Origin: Verpa conica
Taxonomy: Eukaryota; Ascomycota; Pezizomycetes; Pezizales; Morchellaceae
NCBI GenBank assembly: GCA_033030425.1
Contig: JAUFSD010000010.1
Coordinates: forward strand, 744,001 to 808,000
Length of the DNA: 64,000 nt
Reading direction: 5' to 3'
Part shown: piece after piece, positions 62,101-64,000 of the stretch
How positions within the stretch are numbered: position 1 is the first letter of the stretch
Layout of the letters: each line of letters opens with the position of its first letter
The notes under the pieces: generated by a model
What the model was told of the DNA's origin: nothing
Seen by the model: the letters and a program-made list of their open reading frames with translations, nothing else
Database searches by the model: none
Position numbers and translations under genes: made by a program

Positions 62101-64000
62101 GTCTATCCTATAACCCATATCAACTCCAAGACCCAACGGACATATGGAGTGCTATCTGCGTATCACCCTAAGATTAATGGAATTATCAGACATACCGATG
62201 TTGATTGTCCATCTGGAATCTCAAGCAGACTTGGCCGAACCACTTGAGATTCCAACGGTTACTGGCCTTATCGATGCTTGTATCGTGACTGGTACTCTCT
62301 TACACAAAGGAAACCTGTCAGTTGTTTAGATCGCAGATTCCTAACTGTCGGGGGGGGGGGGGGCAGAAAGATGCCTGTTGTGGATTGCAACCCGAGCATT
62401 CTCACCTTTGGCTTGAAAGCAGTCCATCCATTATTGGATTCAGCCTGCCAAATCAGAGATATCTCTGGCACGAGGTGTCATTTTTTTGACAGTGGTACCC
62501 CACCAACTCTCAGATGTTTAGAAAACTTGTGCTGACCCTCTACGAAGTAGCCTTCCAATGCTTTTATCCCATACCTTAGATAGCCAAACTTTAGGCGATG
62601 AAAGATATAATACGGTCCTTTCTGTGGAAGGTGCGAAATGAAGGGACTGAACACGGCCGAATTGTGCTACTCAACTTTTAGCAGCATTATTTACGCAGAG
62701 TAGCAATTTAACGCGTTATAGGTACCCCACCTAAGTTAGGTTGTATTCGAGCTATTCTGGTTGATTTCCTTTCCATAAAGATGATACGATACCGGCAAAA
62801 CTTCTGTCTTGACACCAAGGCCTCGATTTTATTCTTTTGAAAATAAAAATAAGATATTGTCAGTGAGACGCTTACAACGTTGCTCATCAGTATTGACAGT
62901 TAGAGAAACAGAAGCTATGCTCAAGGAGTGGGCAATTTCTAGAATATGCATTATTACCTATGTACCTAGTGTGGGTCAAAGATTAGGCCTCCCCTGAGTT
63001 GAAAAAGTCAGTATAGGTACGGGGATGGTTAACAATTACGTCAGTGAAACGGCTAAGGAAACGGTTATACAAACACGAGTCGAAAGAGCGGAACTACCAT
63101 GAACTCTCACAACAGCGCATACAAAGAAATATTTGGCAGGCACGTGACACAGCTGAGCCTGATGCGATGGAGTCACCTCTGTACTCAATATAGTATTCTA
63201 TTGAGCCAGTCATGTTATTCATCGGTAGAAGTCAGTCAATTCAATGCTCCTCCTCAAAGAACCGACTAAGGCCTGATGTGGAAGTTCTAGCTTTCTTCCG
63301 CGCCTTTTTCGTTGTGGATTATCGTCTTAGTTACACAAGATTGACGTGTCGTGATCATGGATATTCTGGTTCTTATACCGGGACTGAATTCGTCTTGATC
63401 AGTCTATATCTTCCAAGACTTGTGATTTTTGATAAAGTGCAGTATCTGTATTTTTGTTGTTTGGAGTTATTTCAAGGCTCGGGCCGCACCTATGGGTTTT
63501 GTTGCTGGGTATACTTTGGCTTGCTGGGTTACCCTTGCGTTGGGTGGTTTACAACCATAGTACTCCAATTTAGGAGATTTATATCCCTTTCTTATTTCCC
63601 CTTTTCCCTTTCCCCTTTTCCCTTTGTTTTTTTTGTTTGTTAGTGTAATACTGTGTCTTGTTGTGTTTGATGTTTCTGTACTGTTAGTTGGTCAGATTTT
63701 CTAGGATCAGAGCTGCGCACAGCAACTGACCTTTCAGTGAGCGACAGCATTACCTATCTCAAATATCATCTCAGACTATTCAGAATATCCCCCGGCTTCC
63801 ATTTCTCATACCTGACCAAAGACTGCCGGGGCTGTGTACTAGGCGGAGCTCTTTTCATACGTGAAAAGAAACGTTGGAGTTGAGGGCAAAGTGTTGAAGG
63901 GTGTGAAAGGGAAAAGAAGGTGGGAACGTTTGACCGTTGAGACGTTGGCTGCGGAGCAAATAAATGGTACCAAGGTCAGTATTACATACATATGGGTCAC
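56124..64000. other. Upstream region of the homeobox gene and desert to the window end
   Basis: About 56124-58900 is less AT-rich than the deserts and is probably promoter and long leader for the homeobox gene. It includes a CA-repeat at 56956-56984, a (GGAT)n repeat at 57648-57682 and several purine- or pyrimidine-rich blocks. Open frames on both strands in 56750-58870 overlap each other heavily and look like nothing I know. From 58.9 kb on I find no gene. A G14 run lies at about 62350-62363 and a TTTCCCC-type repeat at 63595-63625. Confidence 0.5.
57648..57682. repeat. (ATGG)n microsatellite
   Basis: Tetranucleotide repeat of about eight units, with one ATG interruption, about 1.5 kb upstream of the homeobox start. 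It creates an artificial Met-Asp-Gly-Trp open frame. Confidence 0.85.

Noticed and set aside
63212..63643. 143-codon open frame near the window end
   Set aside because: Aromatic-rich, ends in a TTTCCC repeat, no family resemblance and no splice partners.

Overview
The window is nuclear DNA of a filamentous ascomycete. Genes have several short introns (mostly 45-85 nt) with GTAAGT-like donors and CTAAC/CTGAC branch sites just before the acceptor. The families are fungal or fungus-typical: a velvet regulator, Mdm34 of ERMES, a Doa10-type ERAD ligase, NudE, Bfr1 and a TALE homeodomain factor. The mix of compact genes and long gene-empty stretches with transposon relics would fit a repeat-rich member of Pezizomycotina, perhaps Pezizales. 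That last placement is inference only.

Layout. 1-4 kb: nudE (+) and its T-rich 3' flank. 7.9-8.9 kb: a divergent velvet-domain gene (-). 9-18.7 kb: gene desert with one 271-bp inverted-repeat element (16009-16279). 18.8-41.3 kb: the gene-rich core, with DOA10/SSM4 (-), a 1277-residue membrane-anchored tandem-repeat protein (+), MDM34 (-), the PLP-synthase glutaminase SNO/PDX2 (-), a COQ11-like NAD(P)-binding protein (+) and BFR1 (+). 41.7-45.1 kb: a decayed kinase-like gene whose last codons are interrupted by a transposon, which itself carries a second transposon; each is bounded by an 8-bp target duplication. 45.1-54.8 kb: desert. 54.8-56.1 kb: a TALE homeobox gene (-). 56.1-64 kb: its upstream region and further sequence in which I see no gene.

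The genes form no single pathway. DOA10 (ER protein quality control), MDM34 (ER-mitochondria contact, lipid transfer), the COQ11-like protein (mitochondrial Q biosynthesis in yeast) and the unknown repeat protein (predicted membrane anchor plus long helices) concern membranes, but I see no evidence that this is more than synteny. SNO and COQ11-like are divergent and share a 658-bp intergenic region.

Exon coordinates were worked out by hand from splice consensus and family conservation. Complete gene models below are in frame from ATG to stop. The least expected items are the nested elements that replaced the C-terminus of the kinase-like gene, the signs that this gene was already decaying, the large YGT-repeat protein of unknown function, a GC-AG intron, and apparent enrichment of the palindrome TACATGTA in non-coding DNA.
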